A stretch of 64,000 bases of DNA from JAFCUW01 sp049897565 (GTDB lineage: Bacteria; Pseudomonadota; Gammaproteobacteria; Burkholderiales; Burkholderiaceae_D), in NCBI RefSeq assembly GCF_049897565.1, contig NZ_JAFCWM010000022.1, forward strand, positions 1-64,000, read 5' to 3'. Both the position numbers and the translations under genes were made by a program. The notes beneath the pieces are model-generated. The model searched no databases. It saw nothing but the letters and a program-made list of their open reading frames with translations, and had not been told where the DNA came from. Below are positions 37,301-45,721 of this stretch, in pieces (position 1 is the first letter of the stretch; each line of letters begins with the position of its first letter).

Positions 37301-40300
37301 GGTGCTGCTGCTGTGGTTCATGGCGCCGGTCATCGCCTGGTGGATCAGCCTGCCGACCGAGCGCGACGCGGCCGAACTGTCGGCGCAGCAGACGCTGTTC
37401 CTGCACACCCTCGGCCGCAAGACCTGGGGCTTCTTCGAAGACTTCGTCGGCGCCGAGGACAACTGGCTGCCGCCCGATAACATGCAGGAGCATCCGGCCT
37501 GGGTGGTGGCGCACCGCACGTCGCCGACCAATATCGGCATGTCGCTGCTGGCCAACCTGACCGCCTGGGACTTCGGCTTCGCCACGCTCGACCAGGTGCT
37601 CTCGCGCACCGGTGCCACCTTCGCCACGATGGCACGCATGGAACGCCATCACGGCCACTTCTACAACTGGTACGACACCCTGACGCTCGCGCCGCTGCAG
37701 CCGATGTACGTGTCGGCGGTCGACAGCGGCAACCTGGCCGGACACTTGCTGACGTTGGCGCCGGGCCTGAGCGCGCTGGCCGACCAGCCCATCTCCAGCG
37801 CACAGACGCTGAACGGCATCGCGATCACGCTCGAAGTGGTCGACCAGTACGCCGGCGGCGCCAGCCCGGAAGCGGTGGCGGCGATCGCCACCATGCGCGC
37901 CCTGCTGGCCGAGCGCATGCGCGAAGCGCGCACGTTGCCGGGCCTGGCCGACGCGCTGGCGCAGCTGTCGAAAGCGGCCGCCGCGCTGCTTGAAGCGGTC
38001 GCGGTTGGCGAGCCGCTGCTGCAGTCGTGGACCGAGAAACTCGCCGAACAGTGCCGCGGCGCGCACGCCGAACTGCTGGAACTGGCGCCGTGGATGCGCT
38101 CGGCGCAGGAATACGTCGTCGACTCCAGCCTGACGCGCATTCCGACGCTGCGCGAGCTGGCCGCGTTTGCCCTCGTCGGCAGCCCGGGTAGCGACCTGGC
38201 GCCGGCCGAGCGCGCGCGCCAGCACGCGCTCACGCAGCTGGTGGCCGAAGGCGCCGCTGCGGCGCAGCGCCGCCTGCTGCAGATTGCCGACCTGGCCGAG
38301 CGGTCGCGCCAGTTCGCCGACATGGATTTCGGCTTCCTCTACAACAGCACCACGAACCTGCTGGCGATCGGCTATAACGTGTCGGAACGCCGGCTCGACG
38401 CCAGCTACTACGACCTGCTGGCCTCCGAAGTGCGCCTCGCCAGTTTCGTCGGCATCGCCCAGGGCCAGTTCCCGCAGGAGCACTGGTTCGCGCTCGGCCG
38501 CCAGCTGTGCATCGTCGGCGGCAAACAGCTGCTGCTGTCGTGGAGCGGCTCGATGTTCGAGTACCTGATGCCGCTGCTGGTCATGCCGACCTACCAGAAC
38601 ACGCTGCTCGACCAGACCTACAAGGCCATCATCAAGGCGCAGGTCGACTATTCGAAGCAGCGCGGGGTGCCATGGGGGATTTCCGAGTCCGGCTACAACA
38701 CCGTCGACGCCAACCTCAATTACCAGTACCGCGCGTTCGGCGTGCCGGGCACCGGCATGAAGCGCGGCCTGGCCGACGACCTGGTCATCGCGCCGTACGC
38801 CACCATGATGGGCCTGATGGTCGACGCCGAAGCGGCGTGCGAAAACCTCGAGCGGATGGCCGGCCTCGGCTTCATGGGCAAGTACGGCTTCTACGAAGCG
38901 ATCGACTACACCACCGCGCGCCTGCCGCGCGGCCAGGAGTTCGCCGTCGTGCGCTCCTTCATGGCGCACCACCAGGGCATGGGCTTTTTGTCGCTGTCGT
39001 ACATGCTGCACGACCGCCCGATGCAGCGCCGCTTCGAATCCGATCCGCTGTTCCAGGCCACCATGCTGGTGCTGCAGGAGCGCGTGCCGAAAGCGTCCGC
39101 CTTCCATTCGCACACCGCCGACCTGGCCGCGATGCGTTCACCGGTCGCCGAAACGGCGATGCCGATGCGGATCATCACGACCGCCTCGACCGCGCAGCCG
39201 GAAGTGCAGCTGCTGTCGAATGGCCGCTACCACGTGATGATCACCGCCGCCGGCGGCAGCTACAGCCGCTGGAAGGACCTGTCCGTGACGCGCTGGCGCG
39301 AAGACGCCACCGCCGACAACTGGGGCAATTTCTGCTACGTGCGCGATGTCGACAGCGGCCATTTCTGGTCCACCACGTTCCAGCCGACCCTGGTCGAGCC
39401 GAAGAAGTACGAAGTGATCTTCTCGGAAGGGCGCGCCGAATTCCGCCGCCACGACCGCGGCCTCGACCTGTACACCGAGATCGTCGTCTCGCCGGAGGAC
39501 GACATCGAGATGCGGCGCACCCGCATCACCAACAAGTCGCAGGTGGTGCGCACGATCGAATTCACCAGCTACGCCGAAGTGGTGATGGCGCCGGCCGCGG
39601 CCGACGCGGCGCACCCGGCGTTCTCGAAACTGTTCGTGCAGACCGAAATTTTGCGCAACGAGAACGCCATCCTGTGCACCCGCCGGCCGCGCGCCAAGGA
39701 CGAGCATTCGCCGTGGATGCTGAACCTGATGACGGTGCACGACGGCGTGCTGCTCGACGCATCGTTCGAAACCAGCCGCGCCGACTTCATCGGCCGCGCC
39801 AACAGCACCGTCGCGCCGCGCGCGCTGCTCGAGCCGCAGGCCCTGGGCGGCGGCGAAGGCTCGGTGCTCGATCCGGTGGTGGCGATCCGCTACAAGCTGA
39901 CCTTGCAGCCGGACCAGGTCGTGGTGCTCGACGTCGTCACCGGCATGACCGAGACGCGCGAAGCGGCGCTGCACCTGATCGACAAGTACCAGGACCGCCA
40001 CCTGGCCGACCGCGTGTTCGAACTGGCGTGGACCCACAGCCAGGTGGTGCTGCGCCAGCTCAATGCGACCGAATCGGACGCGCAGCTCTACAGCCGCCTG
40101 GCCAGTGCGATCATCTACCCGAACGCGGCGCTGCGCGCCGACGTCTCGATCCTGATCCGCAACCACCGCGGCCAGTCCGGCCTGTGGGCGTATGCCATTT
40201 CCGGCGACCTGCCGATCGTGCTGATGCAGATCAAGGACCCGGCCAACATCGATCTGGCGCGCCAGATGGTGCAGGCGCACGCCTACTGGCGCCTGAAGGG

Positions 40301-43043
40301 GCTGGTGGTCGACCTGGTCATCTGGTACGAGGACAACTCCGGCTACCGCCAGGCGCTGCACGACCAGATCATGGGGCTGATCGCCTCCGGCATCGACGCC
40401 CAGGCGATCGACCGCCCGGGCGGCATCTTCGTGCGCCTGCTCGACCAGATCTCCAACGAAGACCGCGTGCTGATGCAGTCGGTGGCGCGCGCCATCGTCA
40501 GCGATGCGCGCGGCAGCCTGGCCGACCAGATCAAGCGCGCCGCCCCGGTGCAGCCGAAGCTGCCGCTGGCAGCGTTCGAAGCGCGTCCGGAAGCGTACCA
40601 GCGGCAAGGCGGTGTGCCCGCCTCGCGCGCGCCTGCCCTGATCCTCGACAACGGCATCGGCGGCTTCTCCGCGGACGGGCGCGAATACGTGATCCGCACC
40701 GACGCCAGCAGCCGCACGCCGGCGCCATGGGTCAACGTGCTGGCCAATCCGAGCTTCGGCTCGGTGGTGTCGGAAAGCGGCCAGGCCTACACCTGGAGCG
40801 AGAACGCCCACGAATTCCGCCTCACGCCGTGGGACAACGATCCCGTGTCGGACCGCGGCGGCGAGGCGTTCTACATCCGCGACGAGGCCACCGGCCGCTT
40901 CTGGTCGCCGACCGCGCTGCCGGTGCGCGCCGAAGGCGAATACCTGACGCGCCACGGTTTCGGCTACAGCGTGTTCGAGCACGACGAGCAGGCCATCCGC
41001 AGCGAGCTGACCACCTTCGTCGCGCTGGATGCGCCGATCAAGTACTCGGTCGTCAAGCTGCGCAACGACAGCAGCGTGCCGCGCAAGTTGTCGGTGACCG
41101 GTTACGTCGAATGGGTGTTGGGCGACTTGCGCTCGAAATCGTCGATGCACGTGGTGACCGAGATCGATGCGCTCACCGGCGGCCTGTTCGCGCGCAACGC
41201 CTACAACACCGAGTTCGCCGGACGCGTCGGCTTCTTCCATGTCGAAGCGCAGAACAAGACGATGACGGCTGACCGCAACGAATTCATCGGACGCAACCGC
41301 AACCTGGCCAGCCCGGCGGCGATGGGCCGCGCGCGCCTGTCCGGCAAGGTCGGCGCCGGCCTCGATCCGTGCGCCGCGATCCAGGTGATGATCGAACTGC
41401 AGCCTGGCCAGGAGCGCGAGCTGGTGTTCATGCTCGGCGTCGGCGGGCGCCGCAACGCCGACGCCGCCGGCATGGTGCAGCGCTACAACGGCAGCGCCGC
41501 TGCTGCCGCCTCGCTCGACATGGTGCGCGAGCACTGGAACAATACCCTCGGCGCGGTGCAGATCGAAACGCCCGAGCCGATGGTCGACGTCATCGCCAAC
41601 GGCTGGCTGATGTACCAGACCATCGCCTGCCGCATGTGGGCGCGCAGCGGCTACTACCAGTCCGGCGGCGCGTTCGGCTTCCGCGATCAGCTGCAGGACG
41701 CGATGGCAATGATCCACACCCAGCCGCACATCCTGCGCGAGCACCTGCTGCTGTGCGCGGCCCACCAGTTCGTCGAGGGCGACGTCCAGCACTGGTGGCA
41801 TCCGCCGTCGGACCGCGGCGTGCGCACCCATTGTTCGGACGACTACCTGTGGCTGCCGCTGGCGACGCACCGTTACGTGATCGGCACGGGCGACCGCAGC
41901 GTGCTGACCGAGCCGGCGCCGTTCCTCGAAGGGCGCATGCTGGCGCCGGAAGAGGAGTCGTATTACGACATGCCGGGCCACTCGCACCAGAACGCCGACC
42001 TGTACGAGCACTGCGTGCGGGCGATCAAGCGCGGCCTGCGCTTCGGCGAGCATGGCCTGCCGCTGATCGGCACCTGCGACTGGAACGACGGCATGGACCG
42101 CGTCGGCAACGAAGGCAAGGGCGAGAGCGTGTGGCTGGCCTGGTTCCTGTATGACGTGCTGACCAAGTTCGCCGAAGTGGCGGTGCTGCACGACGATCCG
42201 ACGTTTGCCGACAGCTGCCGCAACGAAGCGAAGCAGCTCGCGCAAAACGTCGAGGCGCACGCGTGGGACGGCAACTGGTACCGCCGCGCGTACTTCGACG
42301 ACGGCACCCCGCTCGGTTCGTCCACCAACGACGAATGCCAGATCGATTCGATCTCGCAAAGCTGGGGCGTGCTGTCGGGCGCGGCCAATCCGCAGCGCGT
42401 TGCCAGCGCGATGGCGGCGGTCGACGAGCGCCTGGTGCGGCGCGACTTCGGTCTGGTCCAGCTGCTCGACCCGCCGTTCGACAAGGGCGTGCTCAATCCA
42501 GGCTACATCCGCGGCTATGTGCCGGGGGTGCGCGAGAACGGCGGCCAGTACACGCACGCCGCGATCTGGACGGCGATGGCGTTTGCCCGCATGGGCGACA
42601 GCGCCAAGGCGTGGGAGCTGCTGCGCATGATCAATCCGGTCGAGCATGGCAGCACGTCGCAAGCGGCGGCGCTGTACAAGGTAGAGCCGTACGTGGTGGC
42701 CGCCGACGTGTATGCGGTGTCGCCGCACATCGGCCGCGGCGGCTGGAGCTGGTACACCGGTTCGTCGGGCTGGATGTATCGCCTGATCGTCGAATCGCTG
42801 CTCGGCCTGGACCTCGCCGGCGACCAGCTGACGATCGCGCCGCACCTGCCCGACACCTGGGAAACGTTCAAGATGCAGTACCGCTATCGCACGTCGAACT
42901 ACGCGATCACGGTCACTGCCGGCGACGGCGCGGCGCTTAGCGTCGACGGCGTGGCGCAGCAGGGCAACGCCGTCACGCTGCTCGACGATGGCCGCGACCA
43001 CGTGGTGCAACTGACGGTCGTGCGCCCGGCCATCGGTCACTAG
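34305..43043 (+). CDS. ndvB: Cyclic beta-glucan synthase-like giant membrane protein
   Basis: The 2912-residue product matches the length and order of NdvB/Cgs cyclic beta-1,2-glucan synthases. In order: an N-terminal helical region; membrane helices at about residues 418-480; a GT84 transferase domain with Asp657/Asp659 (LDTDTQLPRD) and RHRWIRGDWQ near 804; more helices to about 1015; a Glycoamylase (PF10091) region (SESGYNTVDANLNYQYRAFG, about 1460); two beta-sandwich regions; and a GH94 phosphorylase domain with catalytic-position Asp2595 in GTCDWNDGMDRVG. It would initiate, elongate and cyclise periplasmic glucan at the inner membrane. The TTG at 34305 has a correctly spaced GAGG; a farther TTG at 34239 does not. 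The exact linkage made is inferred. Confidence 0.88.
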   Translation: MKQEKTILAETLYTWKNANGGAEDDELPLRSELFSAAQMAAHGKHLAARHQLSKRGGPDRLLARLSENAEVIAGTCAELTAAIKAGRQITPASEWLLDNLYLIEEQIRTARRHLPKNYSRELPRLSNGEAGGNPRVYQIALEIISHGDGRVDPESLARFVDAYQDSAPLKLGELWAIPIMLRIALIENLRRVAARVYDNRTQRDQANTWADQMSETAEKNPSDLILLVADMARSGQPMTSGFVAELARRLQGQSSALTLALQWVTTRLADMGLTIEQQIQSEIQQQAADQVTISNSIGSLRFLGTMDWREFVETMSAVEQTLRCDPADTYGKMDFATRDNYRHIVEQLAKRCSHTEVQVAEQALELAQANRAPAQGGLDMRTRHIGYYLVGAGLPALEKRLQVHAAPGAALATVGRAAPLAVYLGAIVLFTALFTATVTLTAWRGGLEGALLVLLATLAAIGSSQLALALVNFMATQLTQPHPLPRMDFKDGIPDDARAMVVVPTLIYSAENVAALCEMLEVRYLANRDPGLRFCLLTDFADAPAEVMPEDAELVALASAAIAQLNAKYHDPEGPGPLGLPVLDGVPDIDMPPQPFLLLHRPRVWSEGERAWIGHERKRGKLADLNAFLRGGARDKFSAVVGDTDGLLNIRYVITLDTDTQLPRDSARQFIATMAHPLNQPKLDASGRRVIEGYGILQPRVTASLPSENSSRYERLCGGEAGIDPYTRTVSDVYQDVFYEGSFIGKGIYDVDTFERLLGNRLPDNQILSHDLLEGCYLRAGLLSDAQLYETYPPRYSDDVSRRHRWIRGDWQLAGWLLPRVPGFNGKREPNPLSALSRWKLFDNLRRSLVAPVLTVLLLLCWAMLPSPWFWSAAILAVIFLPTFVNALFGLIEKPHDISWGQHMAGGLSSLRIMFAHAVLQMAFLPYEAWFSLDAIVRTGWRMLASHRRLLEWRPSNLARSSTDMETNWKRMWFSPALAVGGALMLSYYNPGALFAAAPVLLLWFMAPVIAWWISLPTERDAAELSAQQTLFLHTLGRKTWGFFEDFVGAEDNWLPPDNMQEHPAWVVAHRTSPTNIGMSLLANLTAWDFGFATLDQVLSRTGATFATMARMERHHGHFYNWYDTLTLAPLQPMYVSAVDSGNLAGHLLTLAPGLSALADQPISSAQTLNGIAITLEVVDQYAGGASPEAVAAIATMRALLAERMREARTLPGLADALAQLSKAAAALLEAVAVGEPLLQSWTEKLAEQCRGAHAELLELAPWMRSAQEYVVDSSLTRIPTLRELAAFALVGSPGSDLAPAERARQHALTQLVAEGAAAAQRRLLQIADLAERSRQFADMDFGFLYNSTTNLLAIGYNVSERRLDASYYDLLASEVRLASFVGIAQGQFPQEHWFALGRQLCIVGGKQLLLSWSGSMFEYLMPLLVMPTYQNTLLDQTYKAIIKAQVDYSKQRGVPWGISESGYNTVDANLNYQYRAFGVPGTGMKRGLADDLVIAPYATMMGLMVDAEAACENLERMAGLGFMGKYGFYEAIDYTTARLPRGQEFAVVRSFMAHHQGMGFLSLSYMLHDRPMQRRFESDPLFQATMLVLQERVPKASAFHSHTADLAAMRSPVAETAMPMRIITTASTAQPEVQLLSNGRYHVMITAAGGSYSRWKDLSVTRWREDATADNWGNFCYVRDVDSGHFWSTTFQPTLVEPKKYEVIFSEGRAEFRRHDRGLDLYTEIVVSPEDDIEMRRTRITNKSQVVRTIEFTSYAEVVMAPAAADAAHPAFSKLFVQTEILRNENAILCTRRPRAKDEHSPWMLNLMTVHDGVLLDASFETSRADFIGRANSTVAPRALLEPQALGGGEGSVLDPVVAIRYKLTLQPDQVVVLDVVTGMTETREAALHLIDKYQDRHLADRVFELAWTHSQVVLRQLNATESDAQLYSRLASAIIYPNAALRADVSILIRNHRGQSGLWAYAISGDLPIVLMQIKDPANIDLARQMVQAHAYWRLKGLVVDLVIWYEDNSGYRQALHDQIMGLIASGIDAQAIDRPGGIFVRLLDQISNEDRVLMQSVARAIVSDARGSLADQIKRAAPVQPKLPLAAFEARPEAYQRQGGVPASRAPALILDNGIGGFSADGREYVIRTDASSRTPAPWVNVLANPSFGSVVSESGQAYTWSENAHEFRLTPWDNDPVSDRGGEAFYIRDEATGRFWSPTALPVRAEGEYLTRHGFGYSVFEHDEQAIRSELTTFVALDAPIKYSVVKLRNDSSVPRKLSVTGYVEWVLGDLRSKSSMHVVTEIDALTGGLFARNAYNTEFAGRVGFFHVEAQNKTMTADRNEFIGRNRNLASPAAMGRARLSGKVGAGLDPCAAIQVMIELQPGQERELVFMLGVGGRRNADAAGMVQRYNGSAAAAASLDMVREHWNNTLGAVQIETPEPMVDVIANGWLMYQTIACRMWARSGYYQSGGAFGFRDQLQDAMAMIHTQPHILREHLLLCAAHQFVEGDVQHWWHPPSDRGVRTHCSDDYLWLPLATHRYVIGTGDRSVLTEPAPFLEGRMLAPEEESYYDMPGHSHQNADLYEHCVRAIKRGLRFGEHGLPLIGTCDWNDGMDRVGNEGKGESVWLAWFLYDVLTKFAEVAVLHDDPTFADSCRNEAKQLAQNVEAHAWDGNWYRRAYFDDGTPLGSSTNDECQIDSISQSWGVLSGAANPQRVASAMAAVDERLVRRDFGLVQLLDPPFDKGVLNPGYIRGYVPGVRENGGQYTHAAIWTAMAFARMGDSAKAWELLRMINPVEHGSTSQAAALYKVEPYVVAADVYAVSPHIGRGGWSWYTGSSGWMYRLIVESLLGLDLAGDQLTIAPHLPDTWETFKMQYRYRTSNYAITVTAGDGAALSVDGVAQQGNAVTLLDDGRDHVVQLTVVRPAIGH

Positions 43044-43053
43044 CGTCAAAATG

Positions 43054-43118
43054 CCGGTGCCAGGTCTGACATTCGGACATTTCGTTTCGAAATGTCCGAA
43101 TGTCAGACCTGGCACCGG
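43054..43118 (+). repeat. Perfect 31-bp palindrome after the glucan synthase gene
   Basis: Arms 43054-43084 and 43088-43118 are exact reverse complements of 31 bases with a TTT loop. The arms include GGTCTGACATTCGGACA, sharing the GACATTCGGACA core of the other palindromes and the GGTCTGAC of the rpoB-rpoC hairpin. It starts 10 bases after the stop codon and probably also terminates transcription. Confidence 0.92.
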
Positions 43119-43272
43119 TTCGTTTATTGGGCCCAGGAAACCCATAAGCGCCATCCGTTAGTCGGTGTCAATTAAATACTGAAAGCAACACCAGCTTGTA
43201 TTCCTTGCATCAACTTGCCGACATGCCAAGTTGCGATCATTGCAGCATCGATCGGCTTCAAGTGAGGACAAG

Positions 43273-44922
43273 ATGGTCACCAAATCGCTGCTGCGCGCAC
43301 TTGCCCTGATGCTGGCGCTGTGCGCTGGCGCCGCTGCCGGCGGCGCCGACCACCGCGAATTCGACGCCACCTTGCATGCTCCCTATCACGGCGACGCCGC
43401 CGGCGAAGCGCGCACCTTCACGATCGCCTTCGATTACCCGCAAGTCGACGCCGCGCAGCTGGTCATCTGGGGTCTCGACCTGCTCAGCGCCGACGGCCGC
43501 GTCGCCGGCCAGTGGTCCGGCGCGACCTCGCTGTTTCGCGATCCGGTCAGCATCGACGTGCGCTGGGACGGCATGGCCGAAGGCGCCGCCGCGCCGGCCG
43601 GCATCTACCGCGTCCGGCTGCGCGCGTGGTCGCGCGACGAAAACGCCGCCGGCACGGTCGGCCCGGACGACATCGTGGAACAAGGGTGGGACATCGCCGT
43701 CGGGCGTGTTGTCGCGCCGCCGATGCCGCCGTTTCGCATGCTGCCGCGCCACGGCGCCGCCACGAGCGTCGCGCCGGCAACGGCGTCGCTGCCGTACACC
43801 GTGTTCCTTGGCAACCTGCACAGCCAGACCGGGCACAGCGATGGCGGCGGCGAGCTGACCAACTGCAAGAGCGCGCAGCAGGCCCAATCCGCCCTGGCCG
43901 GCCCGGCCGAAGCGTACGCCTACGCCAGCAAGCGCGGCCTCGACATCCTCGTCACGTCCGAGCACAACCACATGTACGACGGCTCGTCCGGTACCGAGCC
44001 GAGCGCCGACCCGCTCGCCGCGCGCAACCTGTTCCGTTCCGGGTTGGACGCCGCCGCCCGCTTCAATGCCGGCAATCCCGGCTTTCTCGCCGTGTACGGA
44101 CTCGAGTGGGGCGTGATCGACAAGGGCGGCCACATGAATATCTTCAACAGCCCAGAACTGCTCGGCTGGGAGCGCAACGGCGATGGCAAGTTGCTGGCCG
44201 ATATACTGACGCCGAAGAACGACTACGCCGCGCTGTATCAACTGATGCGCAAGCGCAACTGGGTCGGCCAGTTCAACCATCCGGCCCGCAGCGGCCAGTT
44301 CATCGTCGGCGGCGTGCCGATGGGCTACAGCGAAGACGGCGACCACGCGATGGCGCTGTGCGAAGTGGTCAACACCCATGCATTCTCGGTCAACACCAGC
44401 GAAACGGAAACGCGCCGCAGCAATTACGAGCTGGCCTGCAACCGCGCGCTCGAGGCCGGCTTTCACGTCGCCTTCAGCTCGAACCAGGATAATCACTGCG
44501 CCAACTGGGGCGCTTCCTACACCAACCGCACCGGCGTGCTGATTCCGGCCGGCAGCGCGCTGACGCAAGACAGCTTCCTCGACGCGCTCAGGGCGCGGCG
44601 CGTATTCGCGACAATGGACAAGGGCTCGCAACTGGTGCTCACCGCTAACGGCAAGTTGATGGGCGAGCGCTTCGTCAACAGCGGCAGCCTGACTTTGCTG
44701 GCGCACTTTGCCAGCACGGCCGGCAAGGCGGTGTCGTCGCTGGTGGTATTCGAAGGAGTTCCAGGACGCAACGGCACGGTGATGGAGTTGTCGCACGCCC
44801 CGTCGACGACGATTACGCCGTCGCCAGGCGAACACTTCTACTACGCCCGCGTGACCCAGCAAGATGGCAACATGCTGTGGTCGGCGCCGGTGTGGGTCAC
44901 GCAAAAAGCGGTCGTGCAGTAA
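43273..44922 (+). CDS. Secreted PHP-domain metal-dependent phosphoesterase
   Basis: The 549-residue product has a signal peptide (LALCAGAAAGGAD), an N-terminal beta-rich domain (about residues 25-155), and a PHP phosphoesterase domain with LGNLHSQTGHSDGGGE, TSEHNHMYDG, QFNHPARSG and SNQDNHCANWG. These supply the His/Asp/Glu metal ligands of the CehA/McbA-type secreted branch; the usual second His of the first motif is Gln (HSQT). The reaction is likely phosphodiester or phosphonate hydrolysis; the substrate is unknown. A GAGGA site precedes the ATG at 43273. It converges with the GDT1-like transporter gene. Confidence 0.82.
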   Translation: MVTKSLLRALALMLALCAGAAAGGADHREFDATLHAPYHGDAAGEARTFTIAFDYPQVDAAQLVIWGLDLLSADGRVAGQWSGATSLFRDPVSIDVRWDGMAEGAAAPAGIYRVRLRAWSRDENAAGTVGPDDIVEQGWDIAVGRVVAPPMPPFRMLPRHGAATSVAPATASLPYTVFLGNLHSQTGHSDGGGELTNCKSAQQAQSALAGPAEAYAYASKRGLDILVTSEHNHMYDGSSGTEPSADPLAARNLFRSGLDAAARFNAGNPGFLAVYGLEWGVIDKGGHMNIFNSPELLGWERNGDGKLLADILTPKNDYAALYQLMRKRNWVGQFNHPARSGQFIVGGVPMGYSEDGDHAMALCEVVNTHAFSVNTSETETRRSNYELACNRALEAGFHVAFSSNQDNHCANWGASYTNRTGVLIPAGSALTQDSFLDALRARRVFATMDKGSQLVLTANGKLMGERFVNSGSLTLLAHFASTAGKAVSSLVVFEGVPGRNGTVMELSHAPSTTITPSPGEHFYYARVTQQDGNMLWSAPVWVTQKAVVQ

Positions 44923-44968
44923 TTGCCAGCGCATTGCGAATGAAACAATGCTGCGCGACCCGACGGCG

Positions 44969-45544
44969 TCAAAAGCCGAAACTGGCGCCGGCGCCGAGCA
45001 GCGTGCCGATGCCGAGTAGCGCGAAGATCAGCGCGGCGATGCCGTGCACCAGCCGCAGGGGCATGTTGCGCGCAATCCGTTCGCCGAAGATCACAGCCGG
45101 CACGTTGGCCAGCATCATGCCGAAGGTGGTGCCGGCGATCACCGCGATGATCGATTCGTAGCGCGCGGCCAGCGCGACAGTGGCGATCTGCGTCTTGTCG
45201 CCCATCTCGGCGAGGAAAAACGCGATCAGCGTAGTGACAAACACGCCATATTTTGCCAGACTCGCCTCGTCCCCGTCGATCTTGTCGGGCACCATGATCC
45301 AGGCCGCCATCGCCAGGAACGACAGGCCCAGCACCCAGCGCATCACATCCGGGCCCATTGCGCTGGCGACCCAGGCGCCGACGACCGCCGCGAACGCGTG
45401 GTTGACGATGGTGGCGACGAAGATGCCGAGCACAATCGGCAGTGGCCGGCGGAATTTCGCGGCCAGCAAAAACGCCAGCAACTGGGTCTTGTCGCCGATT
45501 TCGGCGAGGGCGACGATGCCGGTCGATACTAGAAATGCATCCAT
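44969..45544 (-). CDS. TMEM165/GDT1 family cation transporter (MneA-like)
   Basis: The 191-residue product has six membrane helices in two homologous halves, each with the family signature E-x-G-D-K-T: LAEIGDKTQLL near residue 15 and LAEMGDKTQIA near residue 113. Bacterial members such as MneA export manganese. No yybP-ykoY riboswitch was recognised in the 175 bases upstream. The ATG at 45544 begins the first helix; a much longer frame continuing upstream is only a shadow of the neighbouring genes. The nearby PHP enzyme may be manganese-dependent, but the genes are convergent. Confidence 0.9.
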   Translation of the reverse strand: MDAFLVSTGIVALAEIGDKTQLLAFLLAAKFRRPLPIVLGIFVATIVNHAFAAVVGAWVASAMGPDVMRWVLGLSFLAMAAWIMVPDKIDGDEASLAKYGVFVTTLIAFFLAEMGDKTQIATVALAARYESIIAVIAGTTFGMMLANVPAVIFGERIARNMPLRLVHGIAALIFALLGIGTLLGAGASFGF

Positions 45545-45618
45545 ACAATCACTGCCTGAAAGAAAGCCGGATGATAGCAGAGCCGCGCCACCCGCGTACC
45601 TTGCCGGGCGCGTCAATA

Positions 45619-45628
45619 CCCCCCCCCC
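45619..45628. repeat. C10 homopolymer tract in a divergent promoter region
   Basis: Ten consecutive C lie between the divergent transporter gene (start 45544) and M1 peptidase gene (start 45722). It is the longest homopolymer I noticed in the window. Tracts of this length can slip during replication and change promoter spacing. Confidence 0.85.
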
Positions 45629-45721
45629 GAGCTTACTGGCGTGCTTTCGTTGGCCCCGCGAAAGTGCTATTCTGCACGCGCCCGGCAGCTGTGCCGGTGC
45701 CGATCCCGACCCGAAGAAACC

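Noticed and set aside
34725..43154. Two open frames of over 1300 codons antisense to the glucan synthase gene
   Set aside because: The sense product is a clear full-length NdvB-type enzyme; the antisense translations are Arg/Gln/Ala-rich shadows.
45545..45721. Manganese (yybP-ykoY) riboswitch upstream of the GDT1-like gene
   Set aside because: Often found before this family, but I could not find the conserved loops in either orientation.
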